A stretch of DNA of 64,000 nucleotides, taken from NCBI GenBank assembly GCA_024760905.1, contig CM045729.1, forward strand, positions 45,408,580 through 45,472,579, in the 5' to 3' direction. Below are positions 11,805 through 24,983 of this stretch, in pieces (within the stretch, counting starts at the first letter, position 1; each line of letters begins with the position of its first letter). The stretch is from Plotosus lineatus. Taxonomy: Eukaryota > Chordata > Actinopteri > Siluriformes > Plotosidae. The position numbers were made by a program, and so were the translations under genes. A model generated the notes under the pieces. It searched no databases and had not been told where the DNA came from. It was given only the letters and a program-made list of their open reading frames with translations.

Positions 11805-12065
11805 GGTAATTTAGAATGGCCAATTAACCTACTGTGCATGTCTTTGGATTGTGGGCCGAAACACGCTGACGACTTTGCAGCCTACTCTTTACGAAAGTCA
11901 GCAATGGTTCTTTTACATGCCTCACACCATAGACAGTGAGAGACATGGCCAGCTTTGATAACTCAGTTAGCTGCACTGTGGGGACAGCGGCAACTTGTTG
12001 AGAGTAGGACTTAAATCCCCAACTCTAGGATCAGTGATCCTGCCGACATTATCTCCAGGCTACCA
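11805..12065 (-). mobile_element. SINE-A head and body joined to a SINE-B segment
   Basis: 11805-11860 matches the SINE-B middle on the minus strand (AATGGCCAATTAACC, TGTCTTTGGATTGTGGGC). It then switches at about 11860-11866 to the SINE-A body (CGAAACACGCTGACG, TTTGCAGCCTACTCTTTACG, CATGCCTCACACCATAGACA) and head (CTAGGATCAGTGATCC, CAGGCTACCACTGCC). The junction is mosaic. No duplication was found. Confidence 0.65.
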
Positions 12066-12510
12066 CTGCCAACCCCCGACCCCCAACACACACAAATAAA
12101 CATATAAAGATATAAAGATATTCAATGCAAAACGACTATGAGGTTTATTGTGAGGGAACCTATGTGAAGGAAATATGTAAAGGAAAGTAAAACTATGGCA
12201 AGGAAACAAACAGATTTTTTTTTTACCTTAACCCTGTTATTGTCTCTGCACAGATAAGTATTATTTATTTATTTATTCGTTCATTCATCAATTTATTTAT
12301 TTTAATTTATTTTGAAACCTTGAAAATCCCATATAGCACCATCAATTCTATCATTACAAGAAGACACAGCAGCAAACCTTCCTGGAGAGGGCCATTCACA
12401 AAAATTTTCAAAATCAGCAAGAAGGGGTTAGGCCAACAAACCTTTATACAATAACCAACTTAATGTTCCAGGAATATTTAAGTGTGAATGTACAGTTTGA
12501 ATTCCAAAAA
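12066..12510. other. No gene recognised
   Basis: A/T-rich, with ATTT units at about 12260-12305. Nothing else is recognised. Confidence 0.4.
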
Positions 12511-12705
12511 GTTTTGAGAGGCATGTAAAAGAACTATTACTGACATTCGTAAAGAGTTGGACATTGAGTTTACCTCAGCAGGTTTCTGCACTGTGATGGC
12601 ATGGTAAGCTATTCAGAGTGTACTGTGCCCTTGCCCAGCGTCAGCTGAAATGGGAATCAGCCTCCCCATCCATGACTTTAATTAGGATTAAGCGATTTAA
12701 AAAAT
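12511..12705 (+). mobile_element. SINE-A 3' half with ATGAATG-type tail
   Basis: SINE-A body words (GAGAGGCATGTAAAAGAAC, TGACATTCGTAAAGAGTTGG, GCAGGTTTCTGCAC) run into the SINE-B-type tail: TGATGGCATGGTAAGC, CCCAGCGTCAGCTGAAATGG, TTAGGATTAAGCGATTTAAA and AATGAA. It is followed directly by (CA)n. The head is missing. Confidence 0.65.
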
Positions 12706-12709
12706 GAAC

Positions 12710-12763
12710 ACACACACACACACACACACACACAGTACATATACATTCATTTTCTGAACCATT

Positions 12764-12832
<69 letters not shown>
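12710..12832. repeat. (CA)n and (GT)n in inverted arrangement
   Basis: (CA)n at about 12708-12734 and (GT)n at about 12767-12831 are complementary across a 32-bp spacer. The spacer includes TTCATTTTCTGAACC, the start of a minus-strand SINE-B-type tail. Two SINE tails therefore seem to face each other, each with an expanded dinucleotide. Confidence 0.85.
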
Positions 12833-12833
<1 letters not shown>

Positions 12834-13257
12834 CTGGATACTATATGTAAGATGTTATATAAAAGAGAATACAATCTCATGAAGTCTTAACATTTATTAA
12901 TAATTGGAAGGGGGACAATTACTAATCTATAAAAAGTGTTTTATTATTATTAATTCAATGGCACGGAAACATCTAGAGAAATATTTTGTAACTAATTTGG
13001 TTAATTGACAACAGGTCATTAACATCATAAGGTATGAAATGTATATCTGGGTGGTGGTTCACCAATCTGCAAAAATCTGTGTAAACAGAATAATGTTCCT
13101 CATCATGTGTCATATAAAAATTAATAATATTTAATAATTTAGTGGTCCCCAACCTTTTTATCACCACGGACCGGTCAACACTTGGCAAATTTACCGCCCT
13201 GGGGGTGGGGTAGGGGTGATTGTCAGAGATTGTTTATATTGTAAATATAATATTTAT

Positions 13258-15329
13258 CTTCTTCTTCTTTTACTTTCGGCTGCTCCCTTCAGGGGTTGCC
13301 ACAGCAAATCATCTGCCTCCATCTCACCCTGTCCTCTGCATCTTCTTTTCTGACTCATCGCCACTGTTTCTAAGCCATACAACATCGCTGGCCTCACCAC
13401 AGTCTTGTACACTTTTCCCTTCATTCTTGCTGACACTGTCCTATCGCACATCACACCGGACACTTTTCTCCAACCATTCCAGCCTGCCTGCACACGCTTC
13501 TTCACCTCTTTTCCACACTCTCCATTGCTCTGGATTGTTGAGCCTAAGTACTTAAAATCCTCCACCTTACAAGTTATCTCTGCTCCCTGTAACATCACCG
13601 TTCCTCCTGGGTCCTTCTCATTCACACACATGTATTCTGATTTTCTGAGGCTAACCTTCATTCCTCTCCTTTCCAGGGCATACCTCCACCTCTCTAGATT
13701 TTCCTGCACTTGTTCTCTGCTCTCACTACAGATCACAATGTCATCTGCAAACATCATAGTCCATGGAGATTCTTGTCTCACCTCATCTGTCAGCCTGTCC
13801 ATCACCATAGCAAACAAGAAGGGGCTCAGAGCTGACCCTTGATGCAGTCCCACCTCCACCTTGAACTCTTCTGTCACACCGACAGCACACCTCACCTCAC
13901 ATCATACACATCATACACCTTCTGTTTGGCCTTTGACACCGCTACCTTCGCCATACGCTGTGTCTCCCTGTACTCCTGTTTACTCTCTTCGGTCCTCTCA
14001 ATGTCCCACTTTTTCTTAGCTAACCTATTCCATTTTACACACTCCTTCACTTCCTCATTCCACCACCAAGTCTCCTTATCTACTTTCCTTACAGAGGACA
14101 CACCAGGTACTCTCCTACCTGTGTCCCTGATCACATTTGCTGCGGTTGTCCAGTCATTTGGAAGCACTTCCTGGCCACCCAAAGCCTGTTTCAACTCCTC
14201 TTTGAAGACAACACGACACTCTTCCTTTTTCAACTTCCACCACTTTGTCTTCTGCTCTGCCTTTGCCTTCTTCACCTTCCTCACCATCAGCGTCATTCTG
14301 CACACCACCATCCTATGCTGTTTGGCAACACTCTCACCCACTTCTACTTTGCAGTCACTGACTTCCTTCAAATTACATCGCCTACACAAGATGTAGTCTA
14401 CCTGTGTGCTCCTACCTCCACTTTTATAAGTCACCCTATGCTCCTCTCTCTTCTGGAAGAAAGTATTCACCACAGCCATTTCCATCCTTTTTGCAAAATC
14501 TATCAACAGCTGTCCTTCTGCGTTCCTGTCCTGGATACCAAACCTGCCCATCACTTCCTCGTCCCCTCTGTTGCCTGCACCAACATGTCCATTGAGGTCT
14601 GCACCTATGACCACTCTTTCACCTCTGGCGGTACTCTGCATCACTTCATCTAAGTCACTCCAGAATCTCTCCTTCTCTTCTAGCTCACATCCTGCCTGTG
14701 GGGCATAAGTACTAACAACATTGAGCATTACACCTTCAATTTCTAACTTGAGACTCATCACTCTGTCTGACACTCTTTTCACTTTTAGAACATTCCTGAC
14801 AAACCCCTCCTTCAAGATGACTCCTACTCCATTTCTCTTCCCATCCACACCGTGATAAAATAGCTTAAACCCTGCTCCTAAGCTTTTAGCTTTGCTACCT
14901 TTCCACCTGGTCTCCTGAACACACAGTATGTCCACCTTCCTCCTCTGCATCATGTCAGCCAGCTCTCTACCTTTTCTTTGCATAGTTCCAACATTCAAAG
15001 TCCCCACTCTCAGTCCTAGACTCATGCCTTTCCTCTTCTCTCTCTGCCTACGGACACGCCTCCCACCTCTCCTTCTTCGACGTCTTCGACCAACAGTAGT
15101 CCAATTTCCATCAGCACCCTGTTGATTGACAGCACTGATGGCGGTCGTTGTTAACCCGGGCCTCGACCGATCCGGTATGGGGGTAATACTTCTGATTTGC
15201 ATCATAAAAGTTTGGCATTGGTTTTACATCGGATGCCCTTCCTGACACAACCCTCTGCATTTCTCCGGGCTTGGGACTGGCATGAGGGGGAGAGACACTG
15301 GTTAGTACCCCCCCACCTCATGGCTGCAT
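13258..15329 (-). mobile_element. RTE-clade LINE, copy 3: both ends kept, internally deleted
   Basis: A perfect 19-bp duplication, TTGTAAATATAATATTTAT, lies at 13239-13257 and 15330-15348. The plus-strand right boundary ...GGCTGCAT gives the 5' terminus on the minus strand as ATGCAGCC, and the left edge has the (GAA)n 3' tail. At 2.07 kb instead of about 3.1 kb it has two internal deletions. One is at about 13892, removing the linker end and the first half of the reverse transcriptase. The other is at about 13357, removing most of the C-terminal part. The short word CTCA occurs around the second junction. Confidence 0.95.
13892..15205 (-). pseudogene. RTE endonuclease and linker, longest open frame in window
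   Basis: The open frame has 437 codons. It starts in the 5' region (IPDRSRPGLTTTAISAVNQQ), then an Arg-rich stretch (about residues 43-60). The endonuclease follows with GLRVGTLNVGTM, the catalytic-Glu motif CVQETRWKGS, STYAPQAG, VVIGADLNGHVG and the C-terminal STQVDYILCR motif. A Trp-rich linker ends the frame (WWKLKKEECRV, ETWWWNEEVKECVKWN). It stops just after the deletion junction, so the reverse transcriptase is not in frame. The protein would lack polymerase activity. The RT remainder (13254-13895) keeps FADDIVI but lacks motif A. Confidence 0.88.
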
Positions 15330-15352
15330 TTGTAAATATAATATTTATATAA

Positions 15353-15353
<1 letters not shown>

Positions 15354-15402
<49 letters not shown>

Positions 15403-15406
15403 GCAC

Positions 15407-15459
<53 letters not shown>
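15354..15459. repeat. (TTA)n and (ATA)n in inverted arrangement
   Basis: About 49 bp of (TTA)n, a short spacer (GCAC) and about 53 bp of (ATA)n, which is complementary to the first. It directly follows the right duplication of RTE copy 3. Open frames rich in Ile, Leu or Asn here are by-products of the repeat. Confidence 0.95.
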
Positions 15460-15795
15460 GCACTCCATGAATGTTATTTTTCAACAGCTGAAATAAAGTT
15501 GGTTGGAAAGTAGAGCTTGAACTTTTCTTAAAAAAACCCCACAGGTGATGATGCACCAGCTGGGAGAATGAAGGCTCAGGCTCAGTCTCACTGGTAACGG
15601 TCCGCGGACCAGTGTTGGGGACCCCTGATTTAGAGCACATGGTATCACAAAAGGTTTCAAGAAAATGGAGAAATGCAAGTGTGCAAAAGACAAGGCTGAA
15701 AATCAATGTCAGATAATTGCCTATTGTGCCCTCAGGTTCACTGTCGGAAGCAGGCCAGGATTTGATTATAGAAATCACTACATGGGTTCAGAAAG

Positions 15796-16180
15796 ACCAG
15801 CAGAAATCATTTTGAGACAAGATCGCTCCCAGAGATGCAGGCTTCTAAACTGAGTGCTGATAACAAGCTAAATAGTCCCTCTCCTGTTTAGTCTGGAGGA
15901 CATTGCATCTGTGTTTCCAAAATTAATTTCAAACTCTGATTTGTCTGACCACAGAAGTTTCCCACTTAGCCTTGGTCCATCTAAGGTTTACCCCAGAGAA
16001 GGCAGTGATGTTTCTGAATCATACATATTGCTTGTTCTTTGCATGATAGAGTTTTAATTTGCATTGTGGATGTCATGGCAAACTGTCTTAACAGTGATTC
16101 GGGGAAGTGTTCCTGAGTCAATGCAGTGGTTTTCATGACAGATTCATGCCTGTTTTTAATGGATTCCACATGTGTAAATG
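15796..16180 (-). pseudogene. Tc1-like transposase fragment, decayed
   Basis: The minus strand reads ESIKNRHESVMKTTALTQEHF, close to the recalled Tc1 text KNRHDSVMEITxWAQEYF. After stops and shifts it continues with CLLWGKPRW, FWKHRCNVLQTKQERDY and LACYQHSVQKPAS. It is the same family as the plus-strand Tc1-like part that ends near 15795, but in the opposite orientation, so the two halves meet head to head. No terminal repeats were found on this half. Confidence 0.6.
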
Positions 16181-16563
16181 AATAACATTAACAGAAGGTG
16201 AACTTTAATTGCATGATTGTGAGAAACATAGTTGTTTTGATCAACTTTTTAAATTTCTAGAATCCATCACTGGGCTCAGATATTCATAAATTTTTCTTTC
16301 ATGACTTATGAGTACTTATCTTTCCTATTTGCTATATGCACATAATAATACATAGCACTTATTAAAACACAATAATAAATTGCTGAATAAATCAAACAAT
16401 CTGTGGATTTCAGTTATACACAAATATTTCTGTTGTACTCTTAGTCATGTAGTGTTTGTTAAACATTTAGAAATCCCCATACAGTTTCCCCCTCTCTAAT
16501 TTCTTTTTTAAAACATTTCACTTTTGCTTTGAGAGAACTCTGTATGCTACAGTATAAGACAGT

Positions 16564-16565
<2 letters not shown>
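16181..16565. other. No gene recognised
   Basis: AT-rich, no motif seen. Confidence 0.4.
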
Positions 16566-16650
<85 letters not shown>

Positions 16651-16683
16651 CACACACGCGCACACACACACACACACACACAC
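16566..16683. repeat. (CA)n microsatellite, about 118 bp
   Basis: CA repeat with a few CG interruptions. Thr-His and Val-Cys open frames come from it. Confidence 0.98.
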
Positions 16684-19205
<2,522 letters not shown>

Positions 19206-19242
19206 TGAGAGAGATTTCCTTTCGGCTTTTTCCCTTTATCAT
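19206..19242 (-). mobile_element. Minimal RTE or SINE-A 3' tail stub
   Basis: TTTCCTTTCGGCTTTTTCCC followed by TTTATCA matches the last 30 or so bases of the RTE/SINE-A 3' end on the minus strand (compare 34169-34190). Nothing upstream of that end is present. It could be an extremely 5'-truncated insertion. Confidence 0.5.
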
Positions 19243-19654
19243 ATAATTCAGGAATGAATGCGACCTGATTGATTTCCTATATAGAAAATAATTATTTTAT
19301 CAATCCCCACAGTGACCTATCAGTAAGCTATCACACATTCTGATTGGCTCATCTACTACCAGGATATCAGCTCATGTACCCTGAGTAACTACATCATGAT
19401 ATAAATAAAGAGAGCTGTGATGACTGTGCGAAGCTAACTGCTTAGGGGTAGCATGCTAACCATTAAAGCTAGCTAGCTTGCTCTTTGATTCGACTTATTA
19501 AATGAAAAGCAACAACATTTGGAATAATTTTTTAATTAAAAAGTATTTGTAACTTTATCAGTCTGCATGCTGGTGACCATGGGAGACACCATTATAAACA
19601 GTGCAACAAGCAGAGAGAGTGACTCCATGCTATGCTCTGCTAAGTGAGGTAGGT
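19243..19654. other. No gene; possible old repeat at 19310-19500
   Basis: About 19310-19500 has wording I associate with a dispersed fish repeat (GATTGGCTCAT, TCAGCTCATGTACCC, TAGCATGCTAACC, AGCTAGCTAGCTTG). I cannot name the family. Confidence 0.3.
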
Positions 19655-19960
19655 AGGTAAATTCTGTTGGGTTTTTTCACCCGAGCCTCGTGGCTCATCA
19701 GGCCGGTGCTTATTCCCAGTTTCCATAGCGTGAAGCAACCAGGAGTTCAACTCCCCCTGGATGGGACGCTAGTCCATCGCAGGTTACCTTCCCAGTATAT
19801 TTTTACTGGTACCCATTTAAACTGCTGGGTGAACAGAGGCAGACACTTGTGGTTGAGAGCTTGCCCAGGGGTCTTAGCACAGTGAGGCTTGGGATTTGAA
19901 CTCACAACCTCCCGATCATGAGAGCGGCACCCTAACCACTACACCACCGGCCCCACTCTG
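19655..19960 (-). mobile_element. SINE-D, tRNA-headed SINE
   Basis: On the minus strand it begins GGGGCCGGTGGTGTAGTGGT, a box-A-like stretch, then 'TGCCGCTCTCATGATCGGG' and GGTTGTGAGTTCAAATCCC, a clear box B. The body has 'CACTGTGCTAAGACCCC' and 'GCTCTCAACCACAAGTG'. It ends near CGAGGCTCGGGTGAAAAAAC. It is the only copy in the window. Confidence 0.65.
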
Positions 19961-20001
19961 TTAAGTGAGAGTCCATGCTAAACATTTACTCACAGCCATC
20001 A

Positions 20002-20002
20002 G

Positions 20003-20040
<38 letters not shown>
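20002..20040. repeat. Short (TA)n tract
   Basis: Alternating TA directly at the 3' edge of the following minus-strand SINE-C. It probably grew from the SINE tail. Confidence 0.9.
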
Positions 20041-20041
<1 letters not shown>

Positions 20042-20235
20042 TGTATTAACCCCGAAAGGGAAATTATTTTCTCGGCATTAAATCAATTGATAGTGAGCAC
20101 ACACAGGCACACAGATACAGACACACACATACTTGGAACAGTTGGGACGTTGTGAGTGTCCGCAGAGCAGTTGGGGGTTAGGTACCTTGCTCAAGGGCAT
20201 TTAAGGGCATTTTGTGTGGAGGAGTGAAGATATAA
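20041..20235 (-). mobile_element. SINE-C, 5'-truncated
   Basis: The minus-strand 3' end reads AATTTCCCTTTCGGGGTTAA, the SINE-C tail. The body has CCTTGAGCAAGGTACCTAAC and AACTGCTCTGCGGACACTC. The tRNA-like head is missing. The region beyond (20236 on) has GGAGTGAAGATATAATATT and may be its decayed continuation. Confidence 0.65.
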
Positions 20236-20324
20236 TATTAAGAACTTTGTCTTTCGGCACAGTTCCCTCTACACCCCAAGCGACTGGTACAAGCTCCACC
20301 TAACAGCCAAGGCTGCATCAATGA

Positions 20325-20590
20325 CTTGCCCAGATGCAGGTTACCAGGGTCCCCGAACAGAGCCAGGCTTGGAAAAGGGGTCAAAGATGAGCTCCTTGTG
20401 ATCAGGCTTCTGCATGTAGAGCCCGGTCAGGCAAAGCCTGAAGACGACACATGGGTCCGCCCTTCCATGGACCCACCACCTGTGGGAGGGGCTAAAGGGG
20501 TCATGTACATTGTAAGCTGGGTGGCAGCTGAAGGCATGGGTTCTATCGGACCAATCCTCAGCTGCTGACTCTGGCTCTTGGGACATGACC
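20325..20590 (+). mobile_element. Rex3-type LINE, 5' fragment
   Basis: The sequence follows the 5' region I recall for Rex3-type RTE elements: GGTTACCAGGGTCCC, GAGCCAGGCTTGG, CATGGACCCACCACCTGTGG, GAGGGGCTAAAGGGGTC, GGCAGCTGAAGGC and ATCCTCAGCTGCTGACTC. It stops at CTTGGGACATG, just where the endonuclease coding region would begin. The rest of the element is absent, so this is a 3'-deleted piece. Confidence 0.65.
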
Positions 20591-21461
20591 CTTTTATTTG
20601 AAAAATAAAAAGCATTATTCAAACTTTCAATGAGCTTTAAAAGACACTGCCGTGAAGTACACATGACTATTGTGTACTTAGAAAAATTAGCTTTCTTTAT
20701 GCTTCTGTTATAGTTCCAGAGCTTTGAATAATTTTTAACAGAAATTGTGAGATACCAAAACATACTAAAAACAATTCACTTCAAGGGACTCTGAGACTAT
20801 TCAACAGCATCTGCCTCACCTTATTAACTCATAAATAAATAATCCTTCCATGCTTTAAAGACTGTTCTCTGGAATAAAAAAGAACATAAATTCTTCATGC
20901 TGTATGGTGACATTATCCATCCTTGTGTCCGTCCATGTGTCTGTCTGGTTTTCTCTGTCTATTTAAGATATTTCTTTGCATATCATCTCAGGAACATATG
21001 ATTAGATATTTGCAGGATTTATGCATAATTGTCATTGCAATTAGAGAAACTGATTAGATTTTAGAATTGACTCAAACAAGTGTAAAGGCCACAGCAATGT
21101 AAAGTGTGTGAAAATGTTTTTTTTTTCAACGAGAGCTTTCCTTGTATTTCATGTACAGTATATATTTAATGGCATTTCATGGACATAAAGTAGTAAGAAG
21201 AAGGTCTGTGCTTGTTGGCCTTGTCGACAACACTGCCACTGTCTTCTACTTATTATTGCTGTTTTAAAAAGTTTGTGTTTGGAGAGGGTCCTCTCCATGT
21301 CTTCTATCATAAGTATCAGGTGTTGTTAAAAAATTTCTTAAATTGATTTTGGTCCAGACATCATATATAAGTTACACTGATAGCCAGAGGCAAAACGTTT
21401 AATATCAAACAGCATGTTCAAATGTAAACAAAAGTATGAATCGAAAGCTCATTCAGTCATT
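20591..21461. other. No gene recognised
   Basis: No clear motif. About 20925-21070 (CCATCCTTGTGTCCGTCC, CATCTCAGGAACATATG) faintly recalls the repeat type at 5622-5830, but not enough to call. Confidence 0.35.
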
Positions 21462-21775
21462 TTCTGAACCACTTAATCCTAATTATGGTCGCAGGGATTC
21501 TGGTGCCCATCTCAGTGGGGTACACCCTGGACAGCTTGCCAGGCCTTCGCAGGGCCAACACACACAGCCATTCATACTTACACTGAAAAGTCAATTAACC
21601 CACTTACATGTTTTTGGACTGTGGGAGGAAATTGGAATACTAAGAATAAACGCACACAAGTTCGGGAGGAACCTGCAAACGCTGCACAGAAATGCCTGAG
21701 CTGGAAATCGAACCCAGGAATCTTTTGCTGTGAAGTGGCTATGCTAACCACTATGCCACCGTGCCACCTGAATGG
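21462..21775 (-). mobile_element. SINE-B, nearly complete
   Basis: The left edge TCATTTTCTGAACCACTTAA is the minus-strand SINE-B tail. It then runs through CTTGCCAGGCCTTCGC, TTTTTGGACTGTGGGAGG and GCACAGAAATGCCTGAGC to the tRNA-like head, where box B reads GAAATCGAACCCAGG and box A reads ATGCTAACCACTATGCC in this orientation. Confidence 0.8.
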
Positions 21776-21922
21776 AAAGCTAAAAAGATTAATATCTGCT
21801 ATTAATCTGTTAATAAACACTAGAAAATAAATTTTTAAAAGGACATAGGTATAAAAGGTTGATCAGTTATCAGTGATTGGGCTTCAGAATCCCTCTGACC
21901 TGAAATAGATTTGTATTTTGTA

Positions 21923-22225
21923 CAGAGGTGTAGTGGTTAGCACATCCGCCTCACAGCAAGCTCAGACTGGGAATCGAACCCAGCGTATGAAGTTTGTATG
22001 TTATCCCTGTGCCTACGCTGCTTTTCTCACACAGTGGATTCATTGGCTGTTACAAATCGCCCTAGGTGTGAGTCTGAACGGTTCTGTGAGTGTTGACCCT
22101 GCAATGGCCTGCCTGGTAAGCTGCACAGGATGTACTCTGCCCTGCCCAGAGTCAGCTGTGATAGGTGCCAGCCTCCCCGCAACCCTAATTAAGATTAAGC
22201 GGTTCAGAAAATTAATGAATGACTG
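21923..22225 (+). mobile_element. SINE-B, nearly complete
   Basis: Head GTACAGAGGTGTAGTGGTTA (box A) and GGGAATCGAACCCAGCG. The middle has TTTGTATGTTATCCCTGTGC and AAATCGCCCTAGGTGTGAG. The tail includes GATTAAGCGGTTCAGAAAAT and ends TAATGAATGAC. It lies 150 bp from an oppositely oriented copy. Confidence 0.8.
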
Positions 22226-22726
22226 TTAAGTTTTGTATATCTATTCTCTTTTCCATACACTTGCAATGTACAGAAACAATACTTTATTTCTATATCACAT
22301 AAAATAGTTTTGATTAGTTGTAAACAATGTGAAACCAGAGCAAAGCTTGCTTTTACTAATGTAAAAAAATGCAAAATAGCACCACTTAGACATGTACAAC
22401 CCTGTTGTGAAATTGCACATGCACTTGTCGGACTTGATTTGACATCAAGCTGAGCCTGTCATAATCAGTTTCATTTCCTACTCCCCTACTGAGGCGATTG
22501 AGTATGAGCCTGAACAAACCATTATTTGTGGTAAGGCTGAGTCACTCACGCAGATGTACAGAGAGCTTTACACAAAAAGGAGGCATCGAGAATTTCCAAA
22601 TATCTGTCTTTTTGACATTTTTCGGCCATTCTTTTTAGAGTCTGCACAATATCCTTGACTAAACAAAACAAGCCATGACCTTTGTGTTTTTTTATTTTCC
22701 ATATACACATGCACAAAACACTCAGA

Positions 22727-22761
<35 letters not shown>

Positions 22762-23213
22762 TTGGATATAAGAAACTGTCACAGTCAGATTAGGGGCCCA
22801 GTTGGAATAAATGATGAGGGCTGCTTGGAATAAATTATGCTTCGTAACATATTTTTGCTTTTCTGTCTTTCTTTTTTCTAACTCTTCTCATTTTTTCTGT
22901 TTTTCTTTGTCAGAAAAAGACCCTGATCTCATTTCATTCATCACGTAGCTTATGTGTAATCCATTAGTGACGCTTCCCTCTTGTGCCAGTAATCAGGCTT
23001 GCAAGATTGTATTTCATTAATATTGCAGGATTCTGACTGTTGCTTTTCTTTCTTAGAAGGCAGGCTATACTAATAAATAAAAATATTTATTTTCATTATG
23101 TTGGTTTTGTCTTTTAACTCTAACACACACATTCTGTACTTCCTGTGTGGAAGTGAGGAAATGGGGGTTCCAGACTGGAGGGAGGGAGGGAGGGAGAGAA
23201 TTAGATAGATAGC

Positions 23214-23261
<48 letters not shown>

Positions 23262-23554
23262 TTGGGCCTTCACTGACTTGGTATTGTAAACAACAGAGAC
23301 AGTGATTTGGTACTTTGACGTGTTTCATGTGGTGGTTCCCATCAGTACCAAATTCTTTCACATAGCCCATCTTATAATTCTACATCTACATGCATGTGTG
23401 AATGCAAATATGTGTGTGGGCATGTTTTACATCCTAAAGGGGACTATATAATCCCACAAGCATAGACAAGATGACCTTGCGGGTCAAAAAATGCCTGGAA
23501 TTTTTTTTTAACTTTTGGGTCCATTAATAATGATCACAGCCCTCACAAAGATGC

Positions 23555-23555
<1 letters not shown>
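22226..23555. other. No gene; several short GA-type microsatellites
   Basis: Contains (GA)n at about 22728-22758, (GGGA)n at about 23175-23197 and (GA)n at about 23215-23258. Nothing else is recognised. Confidence 0.5.

Positions 23556-23614
<59 letters not shown>
23556..23614. repeat. (TG)n microsatellite
   Basis: About 58 bp of pure TG. Confidence 0.97.
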
Positions 23615-23616
<2 letters not shown>

Positions 23617-24526
23617 CATGCACATAAATCACCATATTTTCTGTTCACAGTGGGATTTGGCATTGAGAAAGTCTGGTTAGTACCGTCTGAAAACTGTCCT
23701 CTGGCTGATGCCTGCTATTTTCTGTCTGCTTTAGGACTCGCAGCAACTCCTTACCTTCACCTCCTAAATTGCAAAGGAATAAAACACTGAGGTACAAGAG
23801 GTCTGAATCAGGCCTGTCTGGTGCCTTGACTAATAAGGCATTATGGTTACAGTGCATTAGGAACTGCAAAAATGTGCTTGAGCTCCAAGTTACCTTTTAA
23901 GGGAAATCAGCTCATGTACATCTGCTATTACATGAGTTGTGACTTACTGGTGATATCAAAGGTCAAAATGAAGTTAGGTTCTTCCATTTCTAATTTTATT
24001 TGCTTCCTTCATACACCATAAAGAAAAGTGGAACATATTTTCCTTTAATAAGTGACTAGTACTGTTTTGAAACAATTGAACATCATTTAGGAGATCAGCG
24101 GTCAAACATGCACGAGAGGATTTGTCATTTGGAAAGCCCAGAAATGTCCTCAATTCTAGTTTACTCATGCAGTCTAATGCACTCAATGGAATAAAACATC
24201 CTGACCTCAGAGGCTAACCTTCCCACCTACCCACATTTACATCAACTTCATGCAGTTCAACCCAAAACATGCAATACAGTACTGTGGAAGTGTGTGGGGT
24301 GTATTATTCTTCTGATTCACATGTTATTGTGCTGACTACTGAAGTTTGTGAATCGTGAAGAGGTGTTAAGGGTAAAACTTTTGTCTTGAGGGTTTCCTGC
24401 CTCTGTATCCTCAGGGATGATTAATTTTAAACTTTAGAGTGCAGTGTATGAACCTTTCTTCTACTTTCCATTGTGTGAAGAACTTTCCGGTATGTAGTTG
24501 TGACAATATTTAATATTTAAAGAGAA
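23615..24526. other. No gene recognised
   Basis: No repeat or coding motif that I can name. Confidence 0.4.
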
Positions 24527-24983
24527 ATGTTCAAAATAATAGAAGTGTGGAGTTTGATTAGTGAATTAATTTATTCTTAGAAAAACAAAGGCCAATTATT
24601 GCCCTTATTTAATGTAGGAAGGCAGCAAATGTTGAACACGCTGGTTATGGTGTATTTCTCTCTGAAATTCTGAGGAAAATGGGTGATTCCAGGCATTGTT
24701 CAGAAGAACTGTGTATCTTGTTTAATTAGTTGATTGGAGAGTGGGAAACATATAAAGAAGTGCAGAAATGATAGACTGCTCAGCTAAAATGATCACAAAT
24801 CCTTTAAAATGGTAACTGATACCTGGAAGATGTGGAAGAAAATGAAAAACTACCATCCGAATGGATCGAAGAACCAAAATGGCAAGGAAGCCAATCAACA
24901 GCTCCAGGAAGATCAAAGAAGGTCTAAAGTTACCTGTGAGTACTGTTACAATTAGCGAGACGCCTATGTGAAGCCAAGCTACT

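Larger units (their letters stand above)
13141..15626. mobile_element. hAT-like element, internally occupied by RTE copy 3
   Basis: The left end AGTGGTCCCCAACCTTTTTA is followed by CACCACGGACCGGT. The right end ...GGTCCGCGGACCAGTGTTGG then GGACCCCT is its inverted counterpart. Flanks TAATTTAG (13135-13142) and TGATTTAG (15626-15633) agree at 7 of 8 positions, as expected for an 8-bp hAT duplication. No transposase coding sequence was found, so it is a non-autonomous or gutted copy. Confidence 0.65.
12890..15795 (+). mobile_element. Tc1-like element, split by the hAT-like element
   Basis: The left part (12890-13140) includes TTGGTTAATTGACAACAGG, TCATTAACATCATAAGGTAT and TTCACCAATCTGC, matching the 5' region of a Tc1-like family I recall. 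The right part (15634-15795) continues on the plus strand with CACATGGTATCACAAAAGG, TTTCAAGAAAATGGAG, GACAAGGCTGAAAATCAATG and AATCACTACATGGGTTCAG. That corresponds to the transposase N-terminal DNA-binding region. The two parts are separated by a hAT-like element. No intact reading frame or terminal repeats were seen. Confidence 0.55.

Noticed and set aside
15302..15778. 158-codon minus-strand frame as a gene
   Set aside because: It runs through the trinucleotide repeats and the hAT-like and Tc1-like ends. It is an accident of the repeats.
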